In this document: positions 1-8,719 of the stretch, one piece after another | Position numbering within the stretch: the stretch's first letter is position 1 | Layout: each line of letters opens with the position of its first letter | Notes under the pieces: generated by a model | What the model was told of the DNA's origin: nothing | Database searches by the model: none | The model's input: the letters and a program-made list of their open reading frames with translations, nothing else | Assembly: GCF_000424445.1 (NCBI RefSeq) | Contig: NZ_AUJX01000014.1 | Coordinates: 19,856-83,855, forward strand | DNA from: Oribacterium sp. NK2B42 | Lineage (GTDB): Bacteria; Bacillota; Clostridia; Lachnospirales; Lachnospiraceae | DNA length: 64,000 nt | Reading direction: 5' to 3' | Program-made: the position numbers and the translations under genes

Positions 1-630
1 CCTGTAACAACCACCGATGAGCTTATCCCTTCAGGTGAGACCTCATCCTTCAGATCAAATCCTCTCGGACTTGCTGAGTTTACACTTTCAAGAAGAGATC
101 CTCAGTACGTTGGAAAGGCAAAGGCTGTAAGAGATCTTGAGGCTGAGCGTAAGAACGGAAAGGTTCCCGCAGAGGTAGCTGATGTATTCAAGGTTATCAA
201 CACAATTCCCGGTCAGGAGAATGTTAAGGCTTCAGACGTTGAGATCGGTTCTACAATCTACGCTAACAAGCCGGGTGACGGTTCTGCCCGTGAGCAGGCT
301 GCTTCCTGCCAGAGAGTTCTCGGAGCTCTTGCAAACATCACTCAGGAGTATGCTACAAAGAGATACAGATCGAACTGCATGAACTGGGGTATGGTTCCGT
401 TCCATCTTAAGGGCGAGCCTGACAAGTTCGAGGTAGATGATTACATCTATGTTCCGGGCATAAAGAAGGCTCTTAGGGACAACAAGCTCGACGATGTCAA
501 GGCTTATGTGATCAAGGACGGAAAGGCTACAGAAATCGAGCTTTATGTTCTTCCTATGACAGAGAATGAGCGCCAGATCGTTCAGGATGGATGCCTCATC
601 AACTACAACAAGTTTGGACATAACAAATAA
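1..630 (+). CDS. Aconitase-superfamily hydratase, C-terminal part
   Basis: The gene is cut by the left edge of the window; about 209 residues of the C-terminus are visible and end at a TAA stop. The fragment matches the swivelling C-terminal domain of aconitase-type Fe-S hydratases: an early [10 protein letters not shown] segment and an [12 protein letters not shown] segment resembling the conserved NCINWGMLPF stretch near the substrate site. The Fe-S cysteines would lie upstream and cannot be seen. Proteins of this kind in Lachnospiraceae are usually annotated simply as hydratase (YbhJ-like) or aconitate hydratase. A strong terminator separates it from citrate lyase, so it is a separate unit, but its place beside citDEF suggests a role in citrate/isocitrate metabolism. 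The substrate is inferred. Confidence 0.8.
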   Translation, partial: PVTTTDELIPSGETSSFRSNPLGLAEFTLSRRDPQYVGKAKAVRDLEAERKNGKVPAEVADVFKVINTIPGQENVKASDVEIGSTIYANKPGDGSAREQAASCQRVLGALANITQEYATKRYRSNCMNWGMVPFHLKGEPDKFEVDDYIYVPGIKKALRDNKLDDVKAYVIKDGKATEIELYVLPMTENERQIVQDGCLINYNKFGHNK

Positions 631-721
631 TAGAAATACAAATTCTGATCATTGATGGAAATGGATTGCAGCTAAGCCGGAAGCTTTGATTTCGACATTC
701 CAAAATGATTATAGACAAGGA

Positions 722-763
722 GAAATGCTTTCACGTACGTAGATGAAAGCATTTCTTTTTTTG
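722..763 (+). terminator. Intrinsic terminator after the hydratase
   Basis: A perfect 12-bp stem (GAAATGCTTTCA at 722-733, its complement at 744-755) with a 10-nt loop is followed directly by a run of T. It ends the hydratase transcript. Confidence 0.92.
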
Positions 764-1145
764 TAAAAAGAAACCCGGTTTCATATCCACCGGGGAAGTT
801 TTCACCGGCGAGAATCGTCCCCGGTGCATCCCTATAAAAACTGTTTGCATATTAAGTTCAAAATGCAATAGGAAAAACCTATAAATGCCATAACATCACA
901 AATATTTTACTATAAAAAATATACGGATTATTATAGAAATAACACAATTACAAAGTTTAAATTTCCGAAGCGCTAGGTTATAATTACTAATAGTTTAAGC
1001 GCAGTTAACAGCGCATAGGGATTGTAAATAACAGCTGTTTTGAGGGGCTTTCCGGCTTCCTTAAATGAGCGTTATGAAAGAACTTTAAAGTCACAATTGT
1101 TTACGCGGGATCAAAGGAAAGGATCCTGCATCCAAGGAGGAAACT
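764..1145 (+). promoter_or_regulatory. citDEF upstream region with candidate -10
   Basis: This 382-nt region holds the 788-826 palindrome, then AT-rich DNA. A perfect TATAAT lies at 979-984, about 160 nt before citD. The position 17 nt upstream (TTTAAA, 956-961) is a weak -35, so the promoter is tentative and may need an activator. The long leader has no obvious ORF. A strong ribosome site (AAGGAGGAAA) precedes the citD ATG. Confidence 0.4.
788..826. repeat. Imperfect palindrome of the GGGGACGGTTCTC family
   Basis: CACCGGGGA (788-796) pairs with TCCCCGGTG (818-826). The interior (GTTTTC, ACCGG, CGAGAAT) is a degenerate form of the perfect palindrome at 32223-32260, with the same GGGGA...TCCCC ends and CCGG-containing loop. 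No gene ends here and no T run follows, so a dispersed repeat is more likely than a terminator. Confidence 0.55.
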
Positions 1146-1445
1146 ATGGAAATTAAGAAACCTGCTGTAGCGGGCACTATGGAATCCAGTGACTGCCAGG
1201 TAACTGTTGAACCTGGTGACGGAAAAATCGATTTCACACTGGATTCTGCTGTAGCTCATCAGTTCGGAAACCAGATCCGCAAGGTGACACTGGAGACACT
1301 CAAGAATCTTGGCGTAGATAACGTAAAGATTTCTATCGTTGATAAGGGTGCTCTTGACTGTACTATCAAGGCACGTATTGAGGGAGCAGTTTTCCGTTCA
1401 GTTGACCAGTACAAAGATTTACCATGGGGAGGTGCAATCAGATGA
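1146..1445 (+). CDS. citD: Citrate lyase acyl carrier protein (gamma subunit)
   Basis: CitD is the carrier of citrate lyase. It holds the 2'-(5''-triphosphoribosyl)-3'-dephospho-CoA arm on a serine, and acetyl/citryl thioesters are carried on that arm between CitF and CitE. The 99-residue length is normal for the family. The N-terminal motif GTMESSD places Ser14 where the prosthetic group is attached in characterised CitD proteins. An AAGGAGG site 5-10 nt upstream fixes the start. The stop overlaps the citE start (ATGA at 1442-1445), indicating translational coupling. CitX and CitG, which modify this subunit, are encoded about 3 kb downstream. Confidence 0.95.
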   Translation: MEIKKPAVAGTMESSDCQVTVEPGDGKIDFTLDSAVAHQFGNQIRKVTLETLKNLGVDNVKISIVDKGALDCTIKARIEGAVFRSVDQYKDLPWGGAIR

Positions 1446-2347
1446 TTGAGAATCCTAACAAGAAGAGATTAAGAAGATCCATGATGTTCCTGAATGCTCA
1501 GAAGCCATCACTCATCAAGGATCCATATATTTACAAGATTGACTCTCTCATGCTTGATCTCGAGGATGCCGTTGCTGTTACAGCCAAGGATACAGCAAGA
1601 TTTTCTCTTTACCATGCTTTAAAGACAATTGATTACAGAGGATCAGAGCGAGTTGTTCGTATTAACGGACTTGATACAGATCTTTGGGAAGAGGATATCA
1701 GAGTCTGCGTAGCAGGTGGTGCTGATGTTATCCGTATCCCTAAGACAGAGGATGCTTCAATGGTACATGCCGTTGAAGAGAAGATCGTTGCAGCTGAGGA
1801 GGAGTTTGACCGTGAGCCGGGCTCAACTCTCATCATGTCAGCTCTTGAGTCCTGTAAGGGTGTTATGAATGCATATGAGGTATGTACATCATCAGACCGT
1901 ATGATCGGTGTTGCCCTTTCAGGCGGAGACTATACAAAGGATCTTCAGACAAGAATCACAGGAACAGGCGTAGAGCTTATGGGTGCTCGTCAGCAGATGA
2001 TCATCGCTGCTCGTGCTGCAGGTGTTCAGTGCTTCGATACAGTATGGACAAATCTTGATGATATGGAAGGCTTCCGTAAGGAAGTTCAGATGATCCATGA
2101 TATGGGATTTGATGGTAAGTCATGTATCAACCCTCGTCAGATCGACATCGTTCATGATATTTATACTCCTACTCAGAAAGAAATCATATTTGCTGAGAAG
2201 GTTATCAAGGAGATCGATGAAAAGAAGGCTAAGGGCATCGGTGTATTCACAGTTGACGGAAAGATGATCGATATCGCTTTCTATGACGGTGCTAAGAGAA
2301 ACATCATGCTTGCAAAGGCTGCCGGAGTATATAAGGGGGATCTGTAA
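1442..2347 (+). CDS. citE: Citrate lyase beta subunit (citryl-ACP lyase)
   Basis: CitE cleaves citryl-ACP to oxaloacetate and acetyl-ACP. The 301-residue protein has the family's RSMMFLNAQKPSL opening, LMLDLEDAV with acidic metal ligands, and GFDGKSCINPRQI near the end. The start at 1442 is preferred over an in-frame GTG-type codon at 1424 because a GGGGAGG ribosome site lies nine bases before it and the N-terminus then matches the family. It overlaps citD by four bases and lies two bases before citF, so the three subunits form one tight operon. Confidence 0.95.
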   Translation: MIENPNKKRLRRSMMFLNAQKPSLIKDPYIYKIDSLMLDLEDAVAVTAKDTARFSLYHALKTIDYRGSERVVRINGLDTDLWEEDIRVCVAGGADVIRIPKTEDASMVHAVEEKIVAAEEEFDREPGSTLIMSALESCKGVMNAYEVCTSSDRMIGVALSGGDYTKDLQTRITGTGVELMGARQQMIIAARAAGVQCFDTVWTNLDDMEGFRKEVQMIHDMGFDGKSCINPRQIDIVHDIYTPTQKEIIFAEKVIKEIDEKKAKGIGVFTVDGKMIDIAFYDGAKRNIMLAKAAGVYKGDL

Positions 2348-2349
2348 TT

Positions 2350-3912
2350 ATGATTAATGCAGTTGGTAGAGACATACCTGAGGAGATCTTAAAGGCTACA
2401 GGTAAGGAAGTTTTCCAGGGAACTCATCACTTCGACGGTTATGAGTATCAGACAGCTTCACATAAAGTAAAGTGCGTTATAAATTCTAACGGAACAAAGC
2501 TCGTTGATAACATCCACGAGGTTCTTGTAAAGTGCGGAATCAAGGATGGCATGACTCTTTCATTCCACCATCACTTCCGTAATGGTGATAAGGTTCTCAA
2601 CATGGTTATGGAAGAAGTTCATAACATGGGAATCAAGAATATCACAATCTGTGCTTCATCACTTGGAAGCCAGAACGATCCAATCGTTTATATGCTTGAT
2701 GACGGAACAATCACAAATATCCAGTCATCAGGTGTACGTGGTCAGATCGGTAAGGCTATTTCTGAAGGAAGACTTCAGGGACTTGCCATCATGCGTTCAC
2801 ACGGTGCCCGTTCAAGAGCTATCGAGAGCGGTGAGACACATATCGATATCGCATTTATCGGTGCTCCTACAGCTGATGAGTACGGTAACCTTAATGCTAA
2901 CGGCGGTAAGGCTGACTGCGGTGTTCTTTCATACGCAGCTGCAGATGCTATGTATGCTGACCGTGTAGTAGCTATTACAGATACACTTGTACCTTTCCCT
3001 AACCTTCCTGCACAGATCACACAGACCTATGTTGATTATGTGGTTAAGGTTGACGAGATCGGTGATCCTACAAAGATCGCTACAGGTGCTGCAAAGCCCA
3101 CAACAGACCAGAGAAAGCTTCTCATGGCTAAGTACTGCACAGATTTCGTAGTAGCTACTCCTTACTTCAAGGAAGGCTTCTCATATCAGACAGGTGTCGG
3201 CGGAGCTTCTATCGCTTCCACAAAGTTCCTTGCTGAGATAATGAGAGAGAAGAACATTCACATGTCCTTCGGTGTAGGTGGTATCGCTAAGCCAATGTGT
3301 GATCTTCTTGAGGAAGGACTCATCAAGACTCTCGTAGATACACAGGATTTCGATCAGGACGCTATCAGGTCTGTTGCAACAAATCCTAACCATCACTACA
3401 TCACAGCAAGTGAGTATGCTGATCCTTTCAACAAGGGTGCTTATGTTAACAAGCTTGACTTCGTTATCCTCGCTGCTCTTGAGGTTGATACACATTTCAA
3501 CTGTAACGTAGTAGTAGGTTCTGACGGTGTCATCACCGGTGCTCAGGGCGGACATCCTGATACAGCTGCCGGTGCAAAGTGCACAATCGTTATCGCACCT
3601 ATCATGCAGGGAAGAATTCCTACAATCTGCACAGATTGCACAACCGTTACAACTCCGGGTGAGGATGTTGACGTAGTTGTTACCGATTACGGTATCGCTA
3701 TCAATCCTAAGAGAACAGACCTCATTGAGGCTACAAAGGATAAGGGACTTCCGCTCAAGACTATCGAAGAGCTCAGAGACATTGCTTACAGCATCACAGG
3801 CGAGCCTGAGAAGGTTCAGTTCGGTGACCGTATCGTAGGTATCATCGAGGGCCGTGACGGTACTATCATGGACGTTGTTCGTCAGATTAAGCCTTTCGAG
3901 TTCAAGGACTGA
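2350..3912 (+). CDS. citF: Citrate lyase alpha subunit (citrate:ACP transferase)
   Basis: CitF swaps the acetyl group on holo-CitD for citrate, forming citryl-ACP and releasing acetate (a CoA-transferase-type reaction). The 520-residue length is close to the family norm. Visible family features are FHHHFRNGD near residue 74, MRSHGARSRAIESGE near 150, and the CoA-transferase-like GGHPDTAAGAK segment near 400. The start follows citE after two bases with an AAGGGGGA site. A strong terminator follows, so citDEF is one unit and the accessory genes form another. Confidence 0.95.
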   Translation: MINAVGRDIPEEILKATGKEVFQGTHHFDGYEYQTASHKVKCVINSNGTKLVDNIHEVLVKCGIKDGMTLSFHHHFRNGDKVLNMVMEEVHNMGIKNITICASSLGSQNDPIVYMLDDGTITNIQSSGVRGQIGKAISEGRLQGLAIMRSHGARSRAIESGETHIDIAFIGAPTADEYGNLNANGGKADCGVLSYAAADAMYADRVVAITDTLVPFPNLPAQITQTYVDYVVKVDEIGDPTKIATGAAKPTTDQRKLLMAKYCTDFVVATPYFKEGFSYQTGVGGASIASTKFLAEIMREKNIHMSFGVGGIAKPMCDLLEEGLIKTLVDTQDFDQDAIRSVATNPNHHYITASEYADPFNKGAYVNKLDFVILAALEVDTHFNCNVVVGSDGVITGAQGGHPDTAAGAKCTIVIAPIMQGRIPTICTDCTTVTTPGEDVDVVVTDYGIAINPKRTDLIEATKDKGLPLKTIEELRDIAYSITGEPEKVQFGDRIVGIIEGRDGTIMDVVRQIKPFEFKD

Positions 3913-3955
3913 TGAATATTTAAGCTAAGTTGTAAAACTTAACATTTAATTAAAG

Positions 3956-4002
3956 ATGGCGTTGTGGTGGTCTTTTGGATACATCACAGCGCCATTCTTT
4001 TG
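3956..4002 (+). terminator. Terminator after citDEF
   Basis: A 14-bp stem (3956-3969 with 3982-3995, two G-T wobbles) is followed by TCTTTTG. It isolates citDEF from citX. A TATAAT at 4003-4008 lies directly after it and may be the -10 of the citX unit, though no convincing -35 is present. Confidence 0.85.
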
Positions 4003-4047
4003 TATAATGATATTGATGTCACGAAGCACGTAAGGACGCTTTTTCAG

Positions 4048-4106
4048 GCCCGGGAGTGCGGAATGTGTGAGGAATAAATTGTTTTAAGATATATATGGCC
4101 CGGGAG
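4048..4106 (+). promoter_or_regulatory. Duplicated GGCCCGGGAG in the citX leader
   Basis: The decamer GGCCCGGGAG occurs at 4048-4057 and again at 4097-4106, where the second copy contains the citX ribosome site. The CCCGGG core is self-complementary, so the first copy could pair with the second and mask the site. The repeat is observed; control of translation is inference. Confidence 0.35.
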
Positions 4107-4114
4107 GATGTAAG

Positions 4115-4651
4115 ATGCCGAAAATACTTGATTTTGAACATGAGGTTACAGTGCCGGAAATGATGGAAGCACGGGATCACAGAGTAGAAATGCAGAGAAG
4201 TATCATAGGGAATACCGGACATCCCGTAATCTGTTTTATGCTTAATGTTCCAGGCCCCCACAAAGTGTCGGAAGACTTTTCGTGGGCATTTCATGAAGGT
4301 GTCAGCAGAATAAAGCATAAACTTGAGGCTAATGACTTCAGAATCGTGTATGAAGAAACAGAAGAGCATGTAACAGGATATTTATTTTATGCTTCTGTTG
4401 ACAGTGATTCTGTAAGCATTAAAAAAGCCATGTGTGAGATAGAAGAGGCTGACAGGCTGGGACGTATTTTTGACATTGATGTGATAAAAACCGATGGGAC
4501 GAAGGTCAGCCGTGAGGAATTTGGAATGGGTCCGAGAAAGTGCCTTATGTGTGAGGAGGAAGCCCATTTCTGTGCAAGAAACAGGACGCATAAAGTCAGT
4601 GACATGGTGGAAGAGATAAAAAGGATCATCAGGGATGCGAAAAGCACATGA
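4115..4651 (+). CDS. citX: Apo-citrate lyase phosphoribosyl-dephospho-CoA transferase
   Basis: CitX transfers the triphosphoribosyl-dephospho-CoA arm to the serine of apo-CitD, giving holo-ACP. The 178-residue protein has the family's C-terminal signature PRKCLMCEEEAHFCARNRTH (about residues 136-155) with several cysteines. The N-terminal RDHRVEMQR segment also fits. A GGGAGGA site seven bases upstream supports the ATG. It opens the second cit unit; its stop is followed closely by citG, which makes its substrate. Confidence 0.92.
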   Translation: MPKILDFEHEVTVPEMMEARDHRVEMQRSIIGNTGHPVICFMLNVPGPHKVSEDFSWAFHEGVSRIKHKLEANDFRIVYEETEEHVTGYLFYASVDSDSVSIKKAMCEIEEADRLGRIFDIDVIKTDGTKVSREEFGMGPRKCLMCEEEAHFCARNRTHKVSDMVEEIKRIIRDAKST

Positions 4652-4702
4652 GTGATCAAAATAGTTTTCGGAACTTTAAAACTCACTATAAAAGCAGGGA
4701 CA

Positions 4703-5884
4703 ATGTCAGGCATACAGTACAGCGAAAAAAACAGAATAAAGGTTAGAGAAGAGCTGGCGGAGACTGTCGGATGGCATGTGAGGAATGCTCTTCTGGGAGA
4801 AGTATATGCAACCCCCAAACCCGGGCTTGTGGACAGAAGAGATACAGGTGCCCACAAAGATATGACCTTCGAGACGTTTCTGGCCAGCACTGAAGCTATA
4901 ACACCATATCTTACAGAGATGTTCAGACAGGGGATGAATCATCAAAGAAGTGAAAATTCAGATTCTGATGTTTTCGGGAAAACGGAGGATGTTGAAACAA
5001 AAGCTCCCTCAGGTTCGGATGATTCCGGTAAAGCAAACTTCATTGACGAGGAATCGGTTTTCTTAGAGATCAGAAAAACAGGAATAGAAGCTGAAAAAGC
5101 CATGTATGCTGCCACCGGTAATGTCAACACCCATAAGGGCATGATCTTTACCATGGGGATACTTCTTGCGGCAGCAGGCATAAATGCAGGCAGGGATTTT
5201 TTTACTAAGCTTTGTGATAATACAGTGTCTGATGAAGATGTTTTCAGCGAGAAATATAAAACTTTCGGAGAGGATAAAACAGGAACGGCTGAAAGACTCT
5301 TTGACATACCTGAGATACTCGAGACCGGAATGCGTATGTCTGCCCGGATTCTTGAGAGAGATTTCGAAGAGATGGAAAAACGTGAACCGAGAACTCATGG
5401 TGAAATGCTCTATCATAAATACGGTGAAAAGGGTATCCGGGGTCAGGCCATGGCGGGTTTCCCCATCATCCGGGATATAGGCATTCCGACCATGCGCAAG
5501 TTCATGAATATTTCGGAGGATATGAAACTTCGAAGTGAGATTGCTGAAACTGCGACATTAAGAACCGACCTTCTTGAAGGGGAAGGAAGTATGCGGGATG
5601 AGCATTATGAGAATGCCGTAAACATTAGCACCCTCATAGCCATCATGTCAGAGCTCAAGGATACCAATGTTCTCACCAGGAGCTCTTATGAAGAAATGGA
5701 GTGGCTAAGGGCGGAGAGCGCTAAAATCCTCAGGCTGGGAGCGGCTTTTAGTGAAGAAGGACTTTCGGCAATTGAGGAACTTAATGTAAAATGTATTGAG
5801 AAGAATATCAGTCCCGGCGGGGCGGCGGATATTCTCGCGGTAACCATATTGCTTTTAAAGCTGGAGGGGAATAGTTATGTATGA
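4703..5884 (+). CDS. citG: Triphosphoribosyl-dephospho-CoA synthase
   Basis: CitG makes the citrate lyase cofactor precursor from ATP and dephospho-CoA. The hallmark PKPGLVDRRDTGAHKDM lies near residue 40, and GMIFTMGILLAAAG, KYGEKGIRGQA and the terminal SPGGAADILAVT are also typical. A GTG at 4652 directly after the citX stop would add 17 residues unlike the family; the ATG at 4703 has a GCAGGGA site and is preferred. At 393 residues it is longer than the roughly 290-residue norm, mainly because of a Ser/Asp/Glu-rich insertion around residues 80-115 and extra acidic sequence around 170-200. Its end overlaps the next gene by eight bases. Confidence 0.9.
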   Translation: MSGIQYSEKNRIKVREELAETVGWHVRNALLGEVYATPKPGLVDRRDTGAHKDMTFETFLASTEAITPYLTEMFRQGMNHQRSENSDSDVFGKTEDVETKAPSGSDDSGKANFIDEESVFLEIRKTGIEAEKAMYAATGNVNTHKGMIFTMGILLAAAGINAGRDFFTKLCDNTVSDEDVFSEKYKTFGEDKTGTAERLFDIPEILETGMRMSARILERDFEEMEKREPRTHGEMLYHKYGEKGIRGQAMAGFPIIRDIGIPTMRKFMNISEDMKLRSEIAETATLRTDLLEGEGSMRDEHYENAVNISTLIAIMSELKDTNVLTRSSYEEMEWLRAESAKILRLGAAFSEEGLSAIEELNVKCIEKNISPGGAADILAVTILLLKLEGNSYV

Positions 5885-7709
5885 GTGCCCGAATTGCGGT
5901 GGAGATCTGAGATTTGACATACCTTCACAGATGCTTAAATGTGAGCATTGTGATGCTACATTTGACCCTTATTCTGTTGAAAAGGAGCAGGATGTTGAGG
6001 AACATACTATAGAAGTGGAGGCTCCGGAGACGACTGGGGATGATGACGGGGATGCTGTGGATTCCGCCGGTGCAGATGCCCCGGAGTTATCCGGGGAAAA
6101 AGTGGATCCTGCCGGTACTAAAGCCAAAAAGACATCCGGGAAAGCCGGAAATGAGGGAGACGCAGAGGGTAAGCGGGTTTTGCAGGTGACCATATTTACC
6201 TGTAAGAGCTGCGGTGCGGAAATATCCAGTACGAACCTGAGTGCTGCCGGATTCTGCAGCTACTGCGGACAGCCTGCGGTGTTCTCCTCAAGAATAAGTA
6301 ATGAGAGGCGGCCTGAGAAGATCATCCCCTTCAAGATAGACAAGGCGGCCTGCAGGGAAAAATTTGTAAAGCGGATAAAGGGGGCGATTTATGCCCCAAA
6401 GGAGCTTACGGACCCTGAAGCATTATCAGGATTCGTAGGCGTTTACATGCCCTACTGGGTCTACGGTTTTTCCGTTGGTCCAAAGGCTATAGTCCCTGTT
6501 TCCAAAACAAAGATGGAGGGCAGATATGAGATCACAGATAAATACAGCCTTACCATGGATGTGGATGGACATTTTGACGGAATAGCCTTTGACGCTTCAA
6601 GCTCCTTTGATGACCACATTGCTGAGGTTATCGCCCCTTACGATGCAAAGGATATGATAGAGTTCACACCGTCCTTCCTTTGCGGCTTTTATGCGGACAT
6701 CCCGGATGTGCCCTCGGATGTTTATAGGGATGATGCGGAGATTTATGTCCTTGAGCATACCTTTGAAATGATAGACAAGGAGTGTAATAAGAAGGGCTTT
6801 AATCGAGATAATCTGGGATCCGGAGTCAAAAAAGCAGAGGATGTGGTGAAGCTTAAATATAACGGGGAAAAGGAAGCGATGCTTCCGGTGTGGTTCCTTA
6901 CCTACAGGAAGGGAGACCGTGTATGTTATTCTGTCATGAATGGTGTTACCGGAAAGCTTTCCGCAGATATACCGGTGGATTTTAAGTCCTTCTATATCGC
7001 TTCCTTCCTTATGGCGATACCTATCTTTTTCCTCCTTAACCTGCAGTTCACCATTCAGCCCGGATCCGTGCTGATCTTCGCCATGATCATGGCGTTGGTG
7101 ACGGCAATCCTGTATCTTACAGAGATAGATAAGATCGAGAAGCAGGAGGACCCTGCGGAAGACCAGGGTTATGTGGCTGCGAGATGCAGAGGAGTCTTTA
7201 AGGACGGTTCAAAGGTAGAATCCAATGCCTACAAAGAGTTCAAATCAAAAACCGCAGAGAAGAAGACCTATCAGCCCGGAGGCTGCGGATCGATACTTGG
7301 ATATCTTTTTGTAGCCTATTGGGGACTGGAGATGATCCTGGGAGTCATATTTATATTGATGGAGTACTGGTATATAGTTGTGGGCATCCTTTTCGTACTG
7401 GCAATATTCGTGTTCTATATCTACATGACAGACAGTAAGAAGGCTGACAAGGCAAAGGCTGCCGGTGACAAGAAGGCAGCCAAAAAATACAGCTACACAG
7501 AGATGGCGGGAGTGATAATAGGACTTGTTATAGCCGGTGTGGTGATCATATGGAATCCTGTGGAAGACATCATTTTTTATGCAGCAAGTACTGCGGTTTT
7601 CGCAGGCATAGTTTACACCATTACAGGAATCATAAAGAAGTACAACATTTTGTCCACACATCCCATACCGGAGTACTTTGACAGGGAAGGAGGTAACATT
7701 CATGCTTAA
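5877..7709 (+). CDS. Double zinc-ribbon polytopic membrane protein
   Basis: The 610-residue protein starts with a zinc ribbon (CPNC at 4-7, CEHC at 22-25), then an acidic and Ala/Gly-rich linker, then a second ribbon (CKSC at 109-112, CSYC at 127-130). A folded central region covers roughly 140-365, and hydrophobic membrane segments lie around 371-417, 471-517 and 542-585. Firmicutes proteins with this layout are annotated as TFIIB-type zinc-ribbon proteins of unknown function. The ribosome site GGAGGGGA lies inside the end of citG, and the next gene overlaps by eight bases, so all three are translationally coupled. That places an apparently unrelated membrane pair inside the citrate lyase maturation operon. 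The function is not known; membrane quality control or assembly would be a guess. Confidence 0.75.
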   Translation: MYECPNCGGDLRFDIPSQMLKCEHCDATFDPYSVEKEQDVEEHTIEVEAPETTGDDDGDAVDSAGADAPELSGEKVDPAGTKAKKTSGKAGNEGDAEGKRVLQVTIFTCKSCGAEISSTNLSAAGFCSYCGQPAVFSSRISNERRPEKIIPFKIDKAACREKFVKRIKGAIYAPKELTDPEALSGFVGVYMPYWVYGFSVGPKAIVPVSKTKMEGRYEITDKYSLTMDVDGHFDGIAFDASSSFDDHIAEVIAPYDAKDMIEFTPSFLCGFYADIPDVPSDVYRDDAEIYVLEHTFEMIDKECNKKGFNRDNLGSGVKKAEDVVKLKYNGEKEAMLPVWFLTYRKGDRVCYSVMNGVTGKLSADIPVDFKSFYIASFLMAIPIFFLLNLQFTIQPGSVLIFAMIMALVTAILYLTEIDKIEKQEDPAEDQGYVAARCRGVFKDGSKVESNAYKEFKSKTAEKKTYQPGGCGSILGYLFVAYWGLEMILGVIFILMEYWYIVVGILFVLAIFVFYIYMTDSKKADKAKAAGDKKAAKKYSYTEMAGVIIGLVIAGVVIIWNPVEDIIFYAASTAVFAGIVYTITGIIKKYNILSTHPIPEYFDREGGNIHA

Positions 7710-8604
7710 GAATAAAACAAAGCTTATGGGCTTGTTACTGACCGATCTAACTCTTAAAAATATCATCAAACAATATAAGGCGAATGAGGCAAATATCAGA
7801 AACAACAGGGTATCAGCCTTTATGAGAGCTCTTTTGGGGATGCTTGTCCTTATATTCATTTTCGCATCGGAAAGTATTGCCGGGGAGGTGAAGTATACTA
7901 ACCCCGAAACAAATTATGTGGTTTATATTGATGACGCTGCGAACCTCCTTACCGATGATGAAGAAAACAGCCTTTCCGAAAAAATGACAGGCATCACGGA
8001 ATACGGTAATGCAGCCTTTGTTACCAATGAAGAAGCTCATAGTGAATCAACCGCCTACTATACCGAGGACAGATATCAGGAGCTGTTTGACTGGGACAGC
8101 GGAACCATGTTCATGATCGATATGGCGGACAGAGAGATTTTTATACACAGTGACGGAGATGTATACGGTATTGTAAATAACGACAGAGCAGAGACTATAA
8201 CGGATAATGCCTACAGACTTGCAGGGAAGGGTGATTACTTTGGCTGCGCATCCCTTGTTTTTGAACAGATACTGAAGGTGCTGGAGGGCGGACGTATAGC
8301 ACAGCCCATGAAGTACACCAGTAATGCTGTCCTTGCCATCATCCTTGCGTTGCTTATAAATTACGGTCTTCTTACATTTTCAAGAAGAGCATACAAGAGA
8401 GAGATAAGAAGTGATGAGGTTCTGGTACATGCGGTGAACAGCTTTATATTGGGTGCCAGCGTGGAGCAGTTCCTGAGACAGACCAAGAAATATATACCGC
8501 CTTCATCCAGCAGTGGTGGAAGCCATCGCAGCGGAGGCGGCTTCAGTGGCGGCGGTGGCGGAGGCGGCGGCCACCACGGCGGTGGCGGCGGACATCGTTT
8601 CTGA
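7702..8604 (+). CDS. TPM-domain membrane protein with Gly-rich tail
   Basis: The start at 7702 is chosen because GAAGGAGGT lies eight bases upstream; an in-frame ATG at 7678 lacks such a site. The 300-residue product has an N-terminal hydrophobic segment (about 38-60), a TPM-type domain (about 68-200; YIDDAANLLTDDEE, then a long region ending before VFEQILKVLEGG), a second membrane helix near 215-235, and a glycine/histidine-rich tail. TPM domains occur in phosphatase-like and protein-repair factors, often in membrane proteins with exactly this Gly-rich end. It is coupled to the zinc-ribbon gene and the two probably work together. No enzymatic activity is claimed. Confidence 0.75.
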   Translation: MLKNKTKLMGLLLTDLTLKNIIKQYKANEANIRNNRVSAFMRALLGMLVLIFIFASESIAGEVKYTNPETNYVVYIDDAANLLTDDEENSLSEKMTGITEYGNAAFVTNEEAHSESTAYYTEDRYQELFDWDSGTMFMIDMADREIFIHSDGDVYGIVNNDRAETITDNAYRLAGKGDYFGCASLVFEQILKVLEGGRIAQPMKYTSNAVLAIILALLINYGLLTFSRRAYKREIRSDEVLVHAVNSFILGASVEQFLRQTKKYIPPSSSSGGSHRSGGGFSGGGGGGGGHHGGGGGHRF

Positions 8605-8609
8605 GTGGA

Positions 8610-8706
8610 GTAGTTTTCCATCGGGAAAACTACGACCGATATGGCGAGAGCAAAGCTCTCGTCCCGAAGGGATCAGGTGAAGGCCTTCCTTGGGCCGAAC
8701 CTGACC
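8610..8706 (+). repeat. Modular hairpin element, copy A
   Basis: In order: hairpin GTAGTTTTCC/GGAAAACTAC (8610-8633), unpaired GACCGATATGG (8634-8644), hairpin CGAGAGC/GCTCTCG (8645-8661), mini-hairpin TCCCGAAGGGA (8662-8672), then TCAGGT...ACCTGA (8673-8704) with nested GGCC pairs. Copies B and C share the unpaired cores while the stems change with pairing kept, which points to a structured RNA. It sits between the TPM gene and the citC ribosome site, on the coding strand. Family identity is not established. Confidence 0.8.
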
Positions 8707-8719
8707 AAAAAGGAGAGTT

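Noticed and set aside
4648..4746. Alternative 32-codon reading frame from ATG 4648 suggesting a frameshifted citG start
   Set aside because: It ends early, and citG has a well-spaced ATG at 4703 that gives the family N-terminus.
5877..8604. Sporulation or sigma-related role for the zinc-ribbon and TPM proteins
   Set aside because: Only the domain types are visible; nothing in the sequence supports that function.
8361..8621. Proline-rich reading frame on the minus strand
   Set aside because: It is the reverse of the Gly-rich tail codons of the TPM gene and has no independent support.
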